DNA from: Bacteroidota bacterium | GTDB lineage: Bacteria > Bacteroidota > Bacteroidia > B-17B0 > Aurantibacillaceae | Reading direction: 5' to 3' | Length of the DNA stretch: 46,043 nt | NCBI GenBank assembly: GCA_003153315.1 | Contig: PLYA01000097.1 | Coordinates: 1-46,043, forward strand | Shown here: piece after piece, positions 35,532 through 43,935 of the stretch | Position numbering within the stretch: position 1 is the first letter of the stretch | Layout of the letters: every line of letters starts with the position of its first letter | Notes under the pieces: generated by a model | The model's database searches: none | Seen by the model: the letters and a program-made list of their open reading frames with translations, nothing else | What the model was told of the DNA's origin: nothing | Program-made: the position numbers and the translations under genes

Positions 35532-37652
35532 TTAAACCCGAATACCAATAATAGTAACATCATCAACCTGCTCCAGATTTCCTTTCCAATTATGAAAGGA
35601 ATGGGAGAGTATGTTTTTCTGTTCTACTAATGTTTTGTTGCTATTAACTACCAAGTTTTCTTCAAGCTGCTTGTATTTAAACTTCTTGCCCTTTTCTCCG
35701 CCAAACTGGTCAGGGTAACCATCTGTCATTAAATAAAGAGTATCCCCTTTTTGTAGCTCTAAAGTATGAGTAGTAAACGGTTTTGGATTATCCGTTTTGC
35801 CAATGGGTTGTTTATCGGCTTTTATTTCCAACATCTCTGTGCCTTCCTTTTTAATATACCATAATTGATTATTAGCACCGCTCCATTGTACCTCATTTGT
35901 TTTAGAGTTAATTCTGCATATAGATATATCCATACCGTCTTTTATTTCCTCTCCGCTTTTGGCAAAGGTTTCTAAAACAAGCTCACGGGTTTTATCTAGT
36001 ATTTTTCCCGTATCCCGTAAGCCAAATTCATTTACAGCCCTGTTTAACGCGTTGCTGCAAACCACACTTACCATAGCACCCGGAACACCATGCCCTGTAC
36101 TATCCGCAGCGGCAATTAAAGTTAGGTTATCTTTATGCTCCATCCAGTAAAAATCTCCCGCTACAATATCCTTTGGCTGATAGTATAGAAAATTATCCGG
36201 CAAGTATTTGTTTATTTCATCGGCGGAAGGCAAAATGGCTTGTTGTAAACGTTTGGCATAGGTAATGCTATCAATTATTTCTTTTTGATGTTCTTCTACC
36301 AAATGTTTTTGTTTTTCTACCTCATGCTTTTGTTGCTCTACTATGGTTTTTTGTTCTTCTATAACTGTTTTTTGCTTTTGGGTTATTTTAAATCTCCGAT
36401 ACAAGAAAATGGAAAATATCATTACGATAAACAGAATACCCACTACAGCATATATAACAAATCGCTGCCTCTTCTTTTCTTCTTTGTTAATAGCCTCTTC
36501 TGCTTCTGCTTTTAATTTAAGTTCTGCTTCTTTCTTTTCTACTTCAAACTTGGTTTTCATATCGCCAAGCTGCTTGCTGTTTTCGGTATTAAAAATACTA
36601 TCTGTTAGTTGTTTAAATTTTACGTGGTTTTCAAAAGCATCTTTGTATTTACCCGTCTGGCTATATGCTATGGCTAAACCTTGATAAGCATAGCGTTCGT
36701 TCTCAATATCCTTCAATTCTTTACTGATTTTTAAAGCGGAATCGCTATACTGTATGGCTTTGTTAAAATCGGACAGGTTATTATATAAAAGTCCCATGTT
36801 ACCGTAACAGGCTCCCAAATCCCCCATATCATCAATCTCTTTAAACACATGGGCGGCTTTTGAATAATATTCTATGGCTTTAGAATAATTAAATTGGGAT
36901 TTATATTCAATACCGATATTGACATAACAAATTCCCATACCCTGTTTATCATTAATTTCTTCATATATTTTTAATCCTTTTAAATAATATTCCAATATTT
37001 TCGGATGATTGGATTGGTCTTGGTATACATTCCCAATACAGGTATAACAGGTTGCCATGCCATATTTATCGCCAATTTCTTCGGCTATCTTCAAATCTTT
37101 TAAATAATATTCCAGTGCTTTTGAATAATTAGCTTGAAAAGCATAAACAGTTCCGATATTGCCATAACAGATAGCTATTCCTTTTTTATCTTTAATTTCT
37201 TCTCTTATTTTTAAAGCCTTTAAATAATATTCTAATGATTTGGGGTAATCGGATTGGCTCTGATAAACAATCCCAATATTATTATAACAGTTTCCAATGC
37301 CTTTTTTATTCCCGATTTCTTTAAAAATCTCTAAGGTTTTTAAATAATATTCAATTGCTTTATCCCAACTGCCTTTATTCGCAGATGCCATTCCAATTAT
37401 ATTCAATGCGTTCGCAGACCATTTCTTTAGATTGCTATTGGAATTTGCAAAATTTAGTTGTTTTTCTGCAAACAAAATAGCCGTATCAGGGTTATTATAT
37501 CTATACTGCCAAGCAATAGCTTGTATTGCATTCAAACGATTGGTATCAGCTTGGTTTTTATTGTTGTATACTTTCCATAGGGAGTCTAAATTTCGAGAAT
37601 AGGATAATTTTACTATGCCTATAATAATAAAGAGTAGAAGGATTTTTTTCAT
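35532..37652 (-). CDS. TPR-sensor SpoIIE-type serine phosphatase (paralogue 1)
   Basis: 706 aa. I chose the ATG at 37652 because it opens the signal peptide MKKILLLFIIIGIVKLSYS; the ATG at 37718 adds residues lacking a signal. About 70-340 holds seven or eight 40-aa TPR units (GIGNCYNNIGIVYQSQSDYPKSLEYYLKALKIREEI). A TM helix (about 402-420, YAVVGILFIVMIFSIFLY) and a coiled coil (KTVIEEQKTIVEQQKHEVEKQ) lead to a cytosolic PP2C/SpoIIE domain (about 465-706): KDIVAGDFYW and AAADSTGHGVPGAMVS carry metal-binding Asp residues, and KDGMDISICRI and LYLMTDGYPDQFGG follow. Periplasmic TPRs thus control a cytosolic phosphatase, probably acting on an anti-sigma-type partner. A close paralogue is at 40669. 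Confidence 0.93.
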   Translation of the reverse strand: MKKILLLFIIIGIVKLSYSRNLDSLWKVYNNKNQADTNRLNAIQAIAWQYRYNNPDTAILFAEKQLNFANSNSNLKKWSANALNIIGMASANKGSWDKAIEYYLKTLEIFKEIGNKKGIGNCYNNIGIVYQSQSDYPKSLEYYLKALKIREEIKDKKGIAICYGNIGTVYAFQANYSKALEYYLKDLKIAEEIGDKYGMATCYTCIGNVYQDQSNHPKILEYYLKGLKIYEEINDKQGMGICYVNIGIEYKSQFNYSKAIEYYSKAAHVFKEIDDMGDLGACYGNMGLLYNNLSDFNKAIQYSDSALKISKELKDIENERYAYQGLAIAYSQTGKYKDAFENHVKFKQLTDSIFNTENSKQLGDMKTKFEVEKKEAELKLKAEAEEAINKEEKKRQRFVIYAVVGILFIVMIFSIFLYRRFKITQKQKTVIEEQKTIVEQQKHEVEKQKHLVEEHQKEIIDSITYAKRLQQAILPSADEINKYLPDNFLYYQPKDIVAGDFYWMEHKDNLTLIAAADSTGHGVPGAMVSVVCSNALNRAVNEFGLRDTGKILDKTRELVLETFAKSGEEIKDGMDISICRINSKTNEVQWSGANNQLWYIKKEGTEMLEIKADKQPIGKTDNPKPFTTHTLELQKGDTLYLMTDGYPDQFGGEKGKKFKYKQLEENLVVNSNKTLVEQKNILSHSFHNWKGNLEQVDDVTIIGIRV

Positions 37653-37659
37653 AATGAAC

Positions 37660-37667
37660 CAAATATA
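37660..37667 (-). promoter_or_regulatory. -7 element abutting the start of TPR-SpoIIE paralogue 1
   Basis: TATATTTG on the minus strand, 7 nt before the ATG at 37652: full TAnnTTTG match. If used, the transcript would be nearly leaderless. No good -33 TTG is seen. The other paralogue has the same octamer 4 nt before its ATG. The gap 37653-37964 (312 bp) otherwise holds only AT-rich DNA with a weak inverted repeat (AATAGA/TCTATT near 37836-37855) and no gene. Confidence 0.45.
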
Positions 37668-37964
37668 AGTATAATCTATACTGTGCCTTTTTACATTTAA
37701 AAAGTAATGCGAATACACATATAAAAGCCCGTGGAATTACAATTTGAAATGTCAAATAATTTTACTACATTTGCTTTGCAATTCTTTGAAATATTTTTGG
37801 ATACAAAGGGCTAATAAAAGTAGTTAAAGCTAAAATAGATTAACCATTCTATTAGTTAGATTTAGGTTCTTTTAAAGCAAAAATGTTACCTATTTGTTAC
37901 CCAAGCAATCTCAATCTCCTTGAGAAGCCTTATAAAAAGGATAGATTGGTGAATTTGAAATTTA

Positions 37965-40022
37965 TTACCTGATTAAGTTTACTGTACCATGGCGTTGTCT
38001 ATATTCGCCAATGGAAGTTTTGTATTGTACAGTATAAGCATATACGCCTTCTTGATGCCCACCGCCATTCCAACCGGTATTGGGGTCGGTGGTTTCGTAT
38101 ATTTTTTGTCCGAAACGGTCATAAATATCCAACTGATAATCACTATTATCAATATACGCGCCAATAGGTAAAAACAATTTATTTTTTCCGTTAGGGGTAA
38201 AGCTGTTTGGTATATACAAATTGGCATCTACATAAACCGTATCATAATTACTTTGACTTTTTTCTGCAAGTAAATAAGGGTCTCCAGGACCTTCAACAGC
38301 TTCCACATAATAAATAAATGTACCTTCATCTGCTGCAAAAGGAGATAAGTCATCCACGTAATTAGTTCCCTGTATGTTGGTAGCGGCAATGCTAAAAATT
38401 CCATTAACACTACGGTATATATTATAACCCGAGACACCACCTAAGTATTTTGCGTAGTTATTCCAGTTTAAGGTGGCAGTTGAATTTGCGGAAGGGACTG
38501 CTTTTAGAACAATATTATTTGAGGTATCTGTTTGAAGGGTGGGATTTAAACAAGTATCTAAAACCTGTATAAAATAAAAATATTCCTCACTGTTTGTATT
38601 TACACTTGCATCCGAATAAGCATTTGTAGATGGGATATAACTTACCAAGTTGTAAGGGCCTGTTTTATTTGTAGCACGATATAAATTATATCCACCGATG
38701 AGAACCGCATTATCAACGTTCCATTGAACATCAATAGTTTGTTGTGCATTTACAGTTACATTATTTAAGTAAGCAAAGCTGGATATAGGAGGATTATTAG
38801 TTGTTATGCAAAATTGACTGGAAGTAGATGAAGCAGTATCTTTTCCGGCTATTGTTTTACCATTTGAATGGGCTCTTACAAAGTAACAATAGGTTGTGCC
38901 TGGCGCCAACCCTTTGTGATAATAAACAGTTGCATTGGTATCGCCTATACAAACGAAGGGGCCATTATTTGTTGAGCAAAAAATCTGATAATCGTGTACC
39001 CCGGTAACCATGTTCTGATAAGGAGTCCAGTTAATATAAGCTGTTTTCTTGCATTGATTATAAGAAGCCGTGGTATAAATGGTGCTTTGATTAATAGGAA
39101 ACTGACTTAAGTTGCCACAACTATCTTGAGAAACAACGGATACAGTTACCGAACCAACAGCCGGAGAAGGATTTGGTATATAGGTATAAGTGGTAGCCTG
39201 GTTATAGTTACATATTAAACCAATTTGGGTATAAGTGGAGCCATCAGAACCATAAATATCAAAACATTTTACATCTTGCGAGTATGCCGGACTTATTCCT
39301 ATAATAATCTGTGTACCATTATTAATGGTGCTAACAGAATCAATAGGAGGTGGAGTGGGGTTGTTTTTGTTTTGAAAATTTGCTCCGGCAACGTTTGAAA
39401 CAGAGGTGCAGTTTAATAAGGTATTGGTAAGTTCAATTTTATAATCTATAGAATCTTTACAAACGGTTATGGTATCATAATAATTATAATTAATATTTCC
39501 GCTTGGGTTAAATGGAACCGAGGCGATGAATGCCCAGCCACCTCCGTTATAATAATATTTCCTATATACAGAGTAACTCGAAGCTTCTCCGGCAGGAATG
39601 GGTTGCGCAAATCCGTTCCAGGAAAGATGGGCTATACCCGGAGCACCGACAGGTGAAGTTACACTTAAAAACAAAGTCCTCACAGTATCAACAGCGGTCA
39701 GGGTAATGCTTGAAGTAGTTATGGTATGTATATAAATAAAATAGGGCTGTGTATTTGCATTGGTTATAGTAGTAATGACGTAAGTATTTGTATTATAATT
39801 AGTAATACCTGCTTGATTAGTATAAGACGGATTGTTTAGGGTGGGAGAGGTGTATATCTGATAACTTGCAAATTGCCCTCCCAGCCCAGGGGTTACTGAC
39901 CAAGTGACAGCAATATTACCATTAGGTAGAATACTTACACAACCTATTTGTGGAGAAGTAAGTGTTTGGGCAAACGAGCCAAAACAGATAAATAGGGCAA
40001 TGTATTTGAAAATAAACTTCAA
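37965..40022 (-). CDS. Surface protein with gliding-motility (CHU_C) C-terminal domain
   Basis: 685 aa from the TTG at 40022. This start gives a signal peptide (LKFIFKYIALFICFGSFAQ, first residue read as Met) and lies just after the promoter box at 40047-40040; the ATG at 40085 is upstream of that box and would precede the transcript. About 25-590 consists of fibronectin-III-like units (GGYNLYRATNKTGPYNLVSYIPSTNAYSDASV; VSGYNIYRSVNGIFSIAATNIQGTNYVDD). The last 85 residues are a CHU_C/type B T9SS domain: LYIPNSFTPNGKNKLFLPIG ... YQLDIYDRFGQKIYETTDP ... WNGGGHQEGVYAYTVQY. It is exported by T9SS and attached or released; the specific role is unknown. Confidence 0.9.
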   Translation of the reverse strand: MKFIFKYIALFICFGSFAQTLTSPQIGCVSILPNGNIAVTWSVTPGLGGQFASYQIYTSPTLNNPSYTNQAGITNYNTNTYVITTITNANTQPYFIYIHTITTSSITLTAVDTVRTLFLSVTSPVGAPGIAHLSWNGFAQPIPAGEASSYSVYRKYYYNGGGWAFIASVPFNPSGNINYNYYDTITVCKDSIDYKIELTNTLLNCTSVSNVAGANFQNKNNPTPPPIDSVSTINNGTQIIIGISPAYSQDVKCFDIYGSDGSTYTQIGLICNYNQATTYTYIPNPSPAVGSVTVSVVSQDSCGNLSQFPINQSTIYTTASYNQCKKTAYINWTPYQNMVTGVHDYQIFCSTNNGPFVCIGDTNATVYYHKGLAPGTTYCYFVRAHSNGKTIAGKDTASSTSSQFCITTNNPPISSFAYLNNVTVNAQQTIDVQWNVDNAVLIGGYNLYRATNKTGPYNLVSYIPSTNAYSDASVNTNSEEYFYFIQVLDTCLNPTLQTDTSNNIVLKAVPSANSTATLNWNNYAKYLGGVSGYNIYRSVNGIFSIAATNIQGTNYVDDLSPFAADEGTFIYYVEAVEGPGDPYLLAEKSQSNYDTVYVDANLYIPNSFTPNGKNKLFLPIGAYIDNSDYQLDIYDRFGQKIYETTDPNTGWNGGGHQEGVYAYTVQYKTSIGEYRQRHGTVNLIR

Positions 40023-40039
40023 TTTAAAGGTTAGATGTA

Positions 40040-40047
40040 CAAAAATA
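40040..40047 (-). promoter_or_regulatory. -7 element of the CHU_C-type gene
   Basis: TATTTTTG on the minus strand, a TAnnTTTG match, 17 nt before the TTG start at 40022. It decides against the ATG at 40085. No clear -33 box is seen. Confidence 0.45.
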
Positions 40048-40099
40048 TAACATTTTAACGTGATTTTATAGTACTTATTGTGCAAGATACCACAAAATG

Positions 40100-40130
40100 T
40101 TTGTTTGCATTAATTTTAAATGTATTTTTG
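40100..40130 (+). promoter_or_regulatory. Promoter of tRNA-Pro
   Basis: TTTG (40100-40103), 19 bp, TATTTTTG (40123-40130): complete Bacteroidota promoter with ideal spacing, about 40 bp before the mature tRNA. Confidence 0.75.
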
Positions 40131-40172
40131 CGCTCCTTTTAAAGTTCTTTTCATAGAAAATTAAATGCCGTT

Positions 40173-40247
40173 CGGGGTGTAGCGTAGCCCGGTTATCGCG
40201 CCTGCTTTGGGAGCAGGAGGTCGTGTGTTCGAATCACACCACCCCGA
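40173..40247 (+). tRNA. tRNA-Pro (anticodon UGG)
   Basis: 75 nt. Acceptor stem CGGGGTG (40173-40179) pairs with CACCCCG (40240-40246), discriminator A at 40247. The anticodon stem CCTGC/GCAGG encloses the loop TTTGGGA with anticodon TGG. The T arm GTGTG-TTCGAAT-CACAC is perfect. CCA is not encoded. No integrase or truncated tRNA copy is seen beside it. Confidence 0.97.
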
Positions 40248-40259
40248 CAATAATGACAA

Positions 40260-40294
40260 GGGTTTCAGACTTAATCAGTTTGAAACCCTTTTTT
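40260..40294 (+). terminator. Rho-independent terminator of tRNA-Pro
   Basis: GGGTTTCAGACT (40260-40271) pairs with AGTTTGAAACCC (40277-40288), 12 bp with one G-T pair and a 5-nt loop, followed by six T (40289-40294). Confidence 0.92.
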
Positions 40295-40406
40295 GTTTGT
40301 GTGTTTTATCTAAATCTTGCATTAAAAATCACAAACCTTATTAATAATAGCATATGACTTGCCTGAAATACCCTTGTTCAGCAGAGAAAAACAATCAAAT
40401 GGGTTC

Positions 40407-40595
40407 AAAATCTAATTAGCATTCTGCGGAATCAACTTAGCTTGGTCCGGAATCGAATACGACGGTTGCGGAATCGAGTTAGCTTACCATGGAATCGAGT
40501 ATGGCAGTAACGGAATCTAATTAGTCATATGCGGAAACGAATACGACGGTAGCGGAATCGGATTAGCTTACCATGGAATCGAGTACGGCAGCGTG
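40407..40595. repeat. 21-bp tandem array C (9 units, 42-bp superperiod)
   Basis: Units of exactly 21 bp begin at 40407, 40428, 40449, 40470, 40491, 40512, 40533, 40554 and 40575; most start GGAATCGA. Two unit types alternate: one has TTAGCTTACCAT-like ends (40428, 40470, 40512, 40554), the other TACGACGGTAGC-like ends (40449, 40491, 40533, 40575), giving a 42-bp dimer. It lies in the 421-bp gap between tRNA-Pro and the TPR-SpoIIE gene. Stops occur in the plus-strand frames, so it is not coding there. The rest of the gap (40295-40406) shows nothing but AT-rich DNA. Confidence 0.95.
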
Positions 40596-40656
40596 GTATT
40601 GGTATCGGAAATCATCATAATTTAAAGTGAATAGGCTGTTCTTTATAAAACCTACC

Positions 40657-40664
40657 TATATTTG
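40657..40664 (+). promoter_or_regulatory. -7 element abutting the start of TPR-SpoIIE paralogue 2
   Basis: TATATTTG, a full TAnnTTTG match, 4 nt before the ATG at 40669, as in paralogue 1. A near-leaderless transcript is implied if it is used. No good -33 TTG is visible at 19-21 bp. Confidence 0.45.
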
Positions 40665-40668
40665 GCTT

Positions 40669-42648
40669 ATGAAAAAGGGCTTAAGACTATATATTCTTAT
40701 GTTTCTTTCCTTCTTTATAGGAGGAAGCGGAACAACCGTTTTGGCTCAAAATATAGATTCTATAAACCGGGCTTTAAACATTGCTAAAGATGATACCAAC
40801 AAAGTAAATACCCTAAACAAACTTAGCCGACAACTTAATAATACCGGGGAGCATGAAAAATCATTAAAATATGCTACCGAGGCGATAAATATCAGCCAAA
40901 AACTATCTTTTAAAAAAGGGGAGGCAAACGGGTATAAAAACATTGGAAATATATATATCAACCAATCTAATTATCCAAAAGCATTGGAGTATTATTTGCA
41001 ATCGTTAAAAGCATTTGAAGATATTGGCGACAAGCAGGGTATTGGAAAATGCTATGGCAATCTTGGCAACGTTTCTCAGTATCAAAAAGATTACCCAAAG
41101 GCTTTGGAATACTACCTGAAATCTTTAAAATATTTTGAAGAGGTTGGCGATAAACAATTAATAGCCGCGTCTTATAGTAATATAGGAGAGGCGTATCGTA
41201 AACAGGCTATATTTTCTAAGGCATTAGACTACGATTTAAAATCATTGAAAATAAGACAGGAAATCGGAGACAAACAAGGTATAGGAAATTGCTATAACAA
41301 TATCGGCATTATTTATAAACACCAGGGCGATTATCCGAAAGCTTTGGAATGCTATTTAAAGGCTTTAAAAATAAGAGAAGAAATTAAGGACAAACAGGGT
41401 TTGGGAGGTTGTTTTAATGACATGGCAGAACTATATAACAAATTATCCAATCACAAATTAGCCCTACACTATGGTTATTTGGGCTTGCATATCAATAAAG
41501 AAATTGGAAACATAGAGCAAGAGCGTATTTCGTACGAAAGTATAGCCGAAGCTTATGCCAGTACCAATCAATACAAGGAGGCATATACTAATTATGTTTT
41601 TTTTAAACGGTTGACCGACAGCATTTTTAGTGCAGAAAACAGTAAACGCATAGGAGATTTAAAAACACATTATGAAGTACAAAAAAAAGAGGCCGAATTA
41701 AAAGCCAAAGCAGAAGCACAGGAATTAATTACTCTTGAAGAAGAGAAAAGGCAACGCTTTGTTATATATGCAGTAATAGGTTTGTTAATTATAGTATTAG
41801 TATTTGCCCTGTTTATGTTTAACCGGTTTAAAATAACCCAAAGGCAGAAAGAAATTATTGAAAAGCAAAAACATTTGGTGGAAGAAAACCAGAAAGAAAT
41901 TATTGACAGCATTACCTATGCCAAAAGAATACAACAGGTTTTGCTTACATCAGAAAAATATATTGGCAATTATGTAAAAGAGTTTTTTATTTTATTTAAG
42001 CCCAAAGATATTGTTAGCGGAGATTTTTACTGGGCTACTTGTATAAACAACAAGTTTTATCTGGCTACTGCCGATTGCACGGGGCATGGCGTACCCGGCG
42101 CTTTTATGAGTATGTTGGGCATTAATTTTTTAAACGAAATTATAATTGAAAAGAAAATTGCCCGTCCGGATGAAGTCTTAAACAATTTGCGAACTGAAAT
42201 TATAGAAGCGCTTAATCCCGAGGGTAGTACCGAAAAAAGTAAAGATGGTATGGATATGAGTTTATGTTGCTTTGATTTTATAGGGAATACTTTAGAATAT
42301 GCTTCGGCCAATAACGGTATTTATATTGTTCGAAATAAAGAAGTAATAGAATTAAAATCAGATAAAATGCCGGTAGGTATGCACACCGAAGATATAATGC
42401 CCTTTACCTATAATAAAGTGCAATTGCAACAAGGGGATGTTGTTTATACATATACCGATGGTTATCCCGACCAATTTGGCGGGCCAAAGGGAAAGAAATT
42501 TAAGTATAAGCAATTTATCGAACAGCTATCTTCTATAAGCCCAGAAAGTATGGCTATACAAAAAGAACATCTGTCTATGGTTTTTGATAATTGGAAAGGT
42601 AGTTTAGAACAAGTAGATGATGTTACGGTAATAGGTATTAGCATTTAA
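40669..42648 (+). CDS. TPR-sensor SpoIIE-type serine phosphatase (paralogue 2)
   Basis: 659 aa from the ATG at 40669, which opens the signal peptide MKKGLRLYILMFLSFFIGGSGTTVLAQ; the ATG at 40627 adds 14 residues and lies before the promoter box. Six or so TPR units (about 75-310, QGIGKCYGNLGNVSQYQKDYPKALEYYLKSLKYFEEV), a TM helix (about 362-382, YAVIGLLIIVLVFALFMF), a coiled coil and a SpoIIE/PP2C domain (about 425-659): KPKDIVSGDFYWA, ATADCTGHGVPGAFMSMLG, KDGMDMSLCCF, VYTYTDGYPDQFGGPKGKKFKYKQF, and the shared end SLEQVDDVTVIGISI. It is the same architecture as the gene at 37652-35532, so a duplication is clear. The function is probably signal-controlled dephosphorylation of a cytosolic partner. 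Confidence 0.93.
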   Translation: MKKGLRLYILMFLSFFIGGSGTTVLAQNIDSINRALNIAKDDTNKVNTLNKLSRQLNNTGEHEKSLKYATEAINISQKLSFKKGEANGYKNIGNIYINQSNYPKALEYYLQSLKAFEDIGDKQGIGKCYGNLGNVSQYQKDYPKALEYYLKSLKYFEEVGDKQLIAASYSNIGEAYRKQAIFSKALDYDLKSLKIRQEIGDKQGIGNCYNNIGIIYKHQGDYPKALECYLKALKIREEIKDKQGLGGCFNDMAELYNKLSNHKLALHYGYLGLHINKEIGNIEQERISYESIAEAYASTNQYKEAYTNYVFFKRLTDSIFSAENSKRIGDLKTHYEVQKKEAELKAKAEAQELITLEEEKRQRFVIYAVIGLLIIVLVFALFMFNRFKITQRQKEIIEKQKHLVEENQKEIIDSITYAKRIQQVLLTSEKYIGNYVKEFFILFKPKDIVSGDFYWATCINNKFYLATADCTGHGVPGAFMSMLGINFLNEIIIEKKIARPDEVLNNLRTEIIEALNPEGSTEKSKDGMDMSLCCFDFIGNTLEYASANNGIYIVRNKEVIELKSDKMPVGMHTEDIMPFTYNKVQLQQGDVVYTYTDGYPDQFGGPKGKKFKYKQFIEQLSSISPESMAIQKEHLSMVFDNWKGSLEQVDDVTVIGISI

Positions 42649-42681
42649 GTATTTGCTGCCTGTAAGTAGGTTACATCTTCT

Positions 42682-42882
42682 TTAAAAAACAGGCTTTATA
42701 AGCACCATGTGAGTTTTTTCTACGCGCCTTTCAATTTCTTCTTCATTATCGGTAAGGCGTATATTCTTTACTGCGGTTCCTCTTTTTAGGGTGCCTGATG
42801 AGCCTTTTACTTTTAAGTCTTTAATAATGGTTACCGAATCCCCCTCGTTAAGCAAAGTTCCGTTACTCTCTTTTACTTCCAT
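42682..42882 (-). CDS. Short PhnA-domain protein
   Basis: 66 aa, matching the C-terminal PhnA/YjdM domain: VKESNGTLLNEGDSVTIIKDLKVKGSSGTLKRGTAVKNIRLTDNEEEIE. Full-length relatives are about 110 aa and have an N-terminal zinc ribbon, absent here. I chose the ATG at 42882, since the ATG at 43005 would lie upstream of the promoter box (42916-42909) and inside the divergent promoter region. The family's role is unclear despite the alkylphosphonate name. It converges with the TPR-SpoIIE gene. Confidence 0.85.
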   Translation of the reverse strand: MEVKESNGTLLNEGDSVTIIKDLKVKGSSGTLKRGTAVKNIRLTDNEEEIERRVEKTHMVLIKPVF

Positions 42883-42908
42883 ACCTTTTATATAATTATA
42901 CGTTTTCG

Positions 42909-42916
42909 CAAAGGTA
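42909..42916 (-). promoter_or_regulatory. -7 element of the PhnA-domain gene
   Basis: TACCTTTG on the minus strand, full TAnnTTTG match, 26 nt before the ATG at 42882; it fixes the short start. No clear -33 box. Confidence 0.5.
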
Positions 42917-42969
42917 CTTTTGTTTCCAAATGACCGTTTTTTTGCCAAAACTAACCGTTTAAAAAGTTC

Positions 42970-43002
42970 TTGGCCCAAAGGGGCTTTTGTAAAGTATCTT
43001 TG
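42970..43002 (+). promoter_or_regulatory. Promoter of the duplicated-domain secreted protein
   Basis: TTG (42970-42972), 22 bp, TATCTTTG (42995-43002), then the ATG at 43021. It excludes the in-frame ATG at 42970 as the start. Confidence 0.6.
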
Positions 43003-43020
43003 CAAAGAACTTTTTTGATC

Positions 43021-43827
43021 ATGAAAAACATACTGTTATCGGGTTTTATGTTACTGTTTTTTTTGGCTTCAGCACAAAAAGCTGTACCTGAAAAAATAAC
43101 CCAAAAGCCTGTATTGCTTAAAGCTCAGGCAAAAACACAAACTATTGGTATGGAGTATAAGGACGACATCTTATATTTTGCCAAACCTGATATACTGGCT
43201 TTGGTTGAAGGGATGGCAATGGTTGATAAACACCCTATATACGCCCAAACAATACAATATTTAAATGCTGCACCGAATGAGATGGTATTTAAAAAAAAAG
43301 ATAGTATAAAATTTAATAATTTAGGAGAAAGAAACCTTTATAAGGTTCTTATTGAAGTTGATCCTGAAATGCGGGCAAATGGAATGGTTGCTATTATGAA
43401 CAAAAAAACCAAACAGTTTAATACACCAAAAACAAAGATACAAACTATTAGTATGGAATATAGTACTGAAACTTTATACTTTTCAAAAGCCGATTTAATC
43501 TCCATTTTAAATAATAAATCTCAAAACGACAGGATACATATTTACAATCCTGTAATTAACTATTTAAATACTACTGATAAACCTGTTTTGTTAAAGTATA
43601 ATGATACAATTGGTTTAGTAGGGGCAGGAGAAAGGAATCTGCATAAAATTATTTTAGAAGTTGCGCCACAATTATTAGCTAATGCAAAAGCAGCTGATAA
43701 GGTAAAAAAGACAGGTGCTTTTAATAAGCAGATTTTTGTTGAGTCTTGTGAAAACAATAAAGAAAAAAAAATCATTATAGAAAAAAAGGAAGGGTCATTT
43801 TTGGATGCGAATAAATATAGATTATAG
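43021..43827 (+). CDS. Secreted protein with tandem duplicated domain, upstream of exbBD
   Basis: 268 aa. The signal peptide is MKNILLSGFMLLFFLASAQ. Two copies of an 85-aa unit follow: about 40-125 (TQTIGMEYKDDILYFAKPDILALVEG ... NLGERNLYKVLIEVDPEMRANG) and about 141-225 (IQTISMEYSTETLYFSKADLISILNN ... GAGERNLHKIILEVAPQLLANA). Shared signatures are QTI-MEY, LYF-K-D-L and GERNL-K--LEV-P. The tail is charged and ends KKIIIEKKEGSFLDANKYRL. No sorting domain, so it is probably periplasmic or cell-surface. I do not recognise the family. Its own promoter and the separate exbB promoter suggest independent expression, though the neighbourhood hints at a role with the ExbBD motor. Confidence 0.8.
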   Translation: MKNILLSGFMLLFFLASAQKAVPEKITQKPVLLKAQAKTQTIGMEYKDDILYFAKPDILALVEGMAMVDKHPIYAQTIQYLNAAPNEMVFKKKDSIKFNNLGERNLYKVLIEVDPEMRANGMVAIMNKKTKQFNTPKTKIQTISMEYSTETLYFSKADLISILNNKSQNDRIHIYNPVINYLNTTDKPVLLKYNDTIGLVGAGERNLHKIILEVAPQLLANAKAADKVKKTGAFNKQIFVESCENNKEKKIIIEKKEGSFLDANKYRL

Positions 43828-43856
43828 TTAAACAATCTTAAAGAAAATAAGCGTTT

Positions 43857-43886
43857 TTTGAATTCAAAAGTATTTTAGTAAGTTTG
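43857..43886 (+). promoter_or_regulatory. Promoter of the exbB-exbD operon
   Basis: TTTG (43857-43860), 18 bp, TAAGTTTG (43879-43886): complete Bacteroidota promoter. Start near 43893, leaving a 5' leader of about 40 nt before the ATG at 43936. Confidence 0.7.
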
Positions 43887-43935
43887 GCAACCATTTAAAA
43901 AACAAAAAAGTAAAAACAAATAAAAATCAACCAAT

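Noticed and set aside
40173..40247. tRNA-Pro as an integration site
   Set aside because: No integrase, no duplicated tRNA 3' end and an intact terminator follow.
42656..42694. GCCTGT/ACAGGC hairpin between convergent genes
   Set aside because: A loop of more than 20 nt and only a 6-bp stem; not a convincing terminator.
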